Shown here: positions 62,763-64,000 of the stretch, piece after piece
How the letters are laid out: each line of letters opens with the position of its first letter
Position numbering within the stretch: position 1 is the first letter of the stretch
From: Actinobacteria bacterium OV320
GTDB taxonomy: Bacteria; Actinomycetota; Actinomycetes; Streptomycetales; Streptomycetaceae
Reading direction: 5' to 3'
Length of the DNA stretch: 64,000 nt
Assembly: GCA_001298545.1 (NCBI GenBank)
Contig: LJCX01000021.1
Location: 186,001 to 250,000, forward strand
The notes under the pieces: generated by a model
What the model saw: only the letters and a program-made list of their open reading frames with translations
Told to the model about the DNA's origin: nothing
Databases searched by the model: none
Position numbers and translations under genes: made by a program

Positions 62763-63791
62763 TCAGGACAGGGGCGCCGTCGATCCCCTGATCACCACGC
62801 GGCAGCGCACGGTCTCCACGCCCGAGTGCCGCACCCCTCCGATCGCGCCGAACAGGGCGTGCGCCGCCGCGCGGCCGACCTGCTCCAGATTCATGTCGAC
62901 GCTGGTCAGCGGCGGCCGCGAGGCGGCGGTCAGGACCTGCCAGTTGTCGAAGCCCATGACCGCCACGTCCTCCGGTACCCGGTGGCCCCGCTCGCGCAGG
63001 ACGTCCATGACGCCACGGGCGATCTGGTCGCTGCCGCACAGCACGGCGTCGAGATCCGGATGCCGGTCGAGCAGCAGCGCGGTGGCCGCCCGCCCCCAGC
63101 CCTCCGACCAGGCCCCGAACCGTGGTTCGCCGACCGGCGCGAGACCGGCGTCCGCCAGCGCGGTCAGGGCGCCTTCGGCCCGCTCCTGCGCCGCGAGGTA
63201 CCCGGGGTCGCCGGTGATGTGCGCGATCCGGGTGCGGCCGCAGGCCAGCAGGTGCTCGACCGCGATCCGGCCGGCGTCGACGCTGTCGGGCACGATGGAC
63301 AGATCGTCCGGATCGTCCGACGGCGCGTAGGCGTAGACGACGGGCACGGGCAGCTCACGCCCCAGGGAGGGCCGGGGGTCGGTCCGGCTGCCCACCACGA
63401 TGAGACCGTCGACGCGGCGCCCCAGCAGTGCGCGGACATGGTGCTGCTCGCGGATCGCGTCGCCGCGGGCGTCGCACAGGAACACCGCGACCTCGCCGGC
63501 CCCGAAGGCGTCCTCGGCGCCCATCAGGATCGGGATGCTGAAGCGGCCCTCCAGGTCGCTGGTCAGCAGTCCGACCGTGCCCGACCGTCCGACGAGCAGC
63601 CCGCGGGCCAGTTGGTTCGGCCGGAAGGCCAGTCGTTCGGCCGCTTCGATCACCCGCTGCCGTGTCTCCGCGCGCACCTGGGTGCGGCCGTTGAGGGCCT
63701 TGGACGCGGTGGCGATGGACACTCCGGCCAGCCGGGCGACATCGCTGAGCGTGGCGGGCTGCGAACGAGAGGGGCCGACGGCCGGTGTCAT
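62763..63791 (-). CDS. LacI-family repressor
   Basis: 342 residues. HTH ATLSDVARLAGVSIATASKALNGRTQV, hinge RPNQLARGLLVGRSGTVGLL, and a sugar-binding domain with GLIVVGSR and AVMGFDNWQVLTAASRPPLTSVD. It stands between two promoters that carry the same motif, so it probably represses the hydrolase operon and a rightward operon beyond the window, with an arabinose-type inducer. Confidence 0.9.
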   Translation of the reverse strand: MTPAVGPSRSQPATLSDVARLAGVSIATASKALNGRTQVRAETRQRVIEAAERLAFRPNQLARGLLVGRSGTVGLLTSDLEGRFSIPILMGAEDAFGAGEVAVFLCDARGDAIREQHHVRALLGRRVDGLIVVGSRTDPRPSLGRELPVPVVYAYAPSDDPDDLSIVPDSVDAGRIAVEHLLACGRTRIAHITGDPGYLAAQERAEGALTALADAGLAPVGEPRFGAWSEGWGRAATALLLDRHPDLDAVLCGSDQIARGVMDVLRERGHRVPEDVAVMGFDNWQVLTAASRPPLTSVDMNLEQVGRAAAHALFGAIGGVRHSGVETVRCRVVIRGSTAPLS

Positions 63792-63924
63792 GGAGGTTCT
63801 CCTGTCTCGCGGCGCGTGCGTAAACCGTACGCGAGATGTTTCGGCCGGGGTGCCCGCAGGAGGCTTTCACAGCTTTCGGCGCCATCCGGTGCGGCGGCCC
63901 GTACAACCGTTGCCTGCAAGGGGA

Positions 63925-63953
63925 TTGACGGGTCGTGAGCCGGGTTCTAGCTT
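63925..63953 (+). promoter_or_regulatory. Rightward promoter leaving the window
   Basis: TTGACG (63925-63930) and TAGCTT (63948-63953) with a 17-base spacer on the plus strand. The driven gene starts beyond 64000. Expected to be sugar uptake or another hydrolase, from the shared operator. Confidence 0.6.
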
Positions 63954-63956
63954 TCA

Positions 63957-63971
63957 GAAAGCCTTTTCGGT
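63957..63971. promoter_or_regulatory. Second operator-like motif (LacI site candidate)
   Basis: GAAAGCCTTTTCGGT at the start point of the rightward promoter, in the same place as the motif at 62588-62602 relative to its promoter. The adjoining CTTTCAGAAAG (63951-63961) is a perfect small palindrome. Confidence 0.55.
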
Positions 63972-64000
63972 TTCTTTCCGTCGCAGAACCCATCCAAGGG

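Noticed and set aside
1..64000. tRNA, rRNA, replication origin or attachment site
   Set aside because: No cloverleaf, rRNA, DnaA-box cluster or integrase with flanking repeats was found on reading.

Overview
The window is very GC-rich, with strongly GC-biased third codon positions, many GTG starts and many ATGA/GTGA stop-start overlaps. Together with the families present (SpoIIE-type phosphatases, ricin-lectin hydrolases, DUF574 methyltransferases, a probable DasR site, an actinobacterial SAM-IV riboswitch) this points to a Streptomyces chromosome, in an accessory region rich in secondary metabolism and solute uptake.

Region 1 (1-13.4 kb): a PCu(A)C-like copper protein, an MFS exporter, a relic of a FabH-type ketosynthase, a stand-alone ACP, and the complete isonitrile-lipopeptide set in the order dioxygenase (scoE), FcoT-like thioesterase (scoD), acyl-ACP ligase (scoC), ACP (scoB) and a C-A-T-R NRPS (scoA). 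A metal/siderophore-type ABC importer (binding protein, permease, ATPase) follows. Such isonitriles are known metal or copper carriers, so make, export and re-import genes sit together.

Region 2 (13.4-20.3 kb): a cytosolic AmiC-like binding protein, a MarR regulator and a urea/short-chain amide ABC transporter (urtABCDE).

Region 3 (20.5-24.2 kb): a SpoIIE phosphatase, a MASE1 membrane protein and a WGR/beta-propeller protein.

Region 4 (24.2-32.4 kb, minus strand): a peptide-type ABC importer with DUF1684 and LLM-monooxygenase genes. Its leader carries, in order, a sigma70-like promoter, a SAM-IV riboswitch and a 43-codon leader peptide ending in Cys-Leu-Cys. This is best read as a sulfur-scavenging operon sensing both SAM and cysteine supply, and is the most striking element of the window.

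Region 5 (32.4-40.2 kb): small regulatory and metabolic genes: DUF574 methyltransferase, kinase, anti-sigma-type ATPase, GAF-SpoIIE phosphatase, YCII, VOC, a TetR/SDR pair and an ABM monooxygenase.

Region 6 (40.3-45.5 kb): secreted polysaccharide degraders (GH16, GH18 and a beta-helix protein), each with ricin lectin modules, behind a DasR-like operator and a good promoter.

Region 7 (45.5-50.1 kb): methyltransferase/XRE-cupin pair, SDR/LysR pair, a strong terminator and an intact IS5-family element.

Region 8 (50.1-64 kb): a ChvE-MmsAB-type sugar ABC transporter with a divergent ROK regulator, an IclR regulator, a membrane SpoIIE phosphatase, a GH43 arabinanase coupled to a large secreted glycosidase, and a LacI regulator. 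Near-identical operator-like motifs lie at the promoter of that hydrolase operon and at a rightward promoter that leaves the window.
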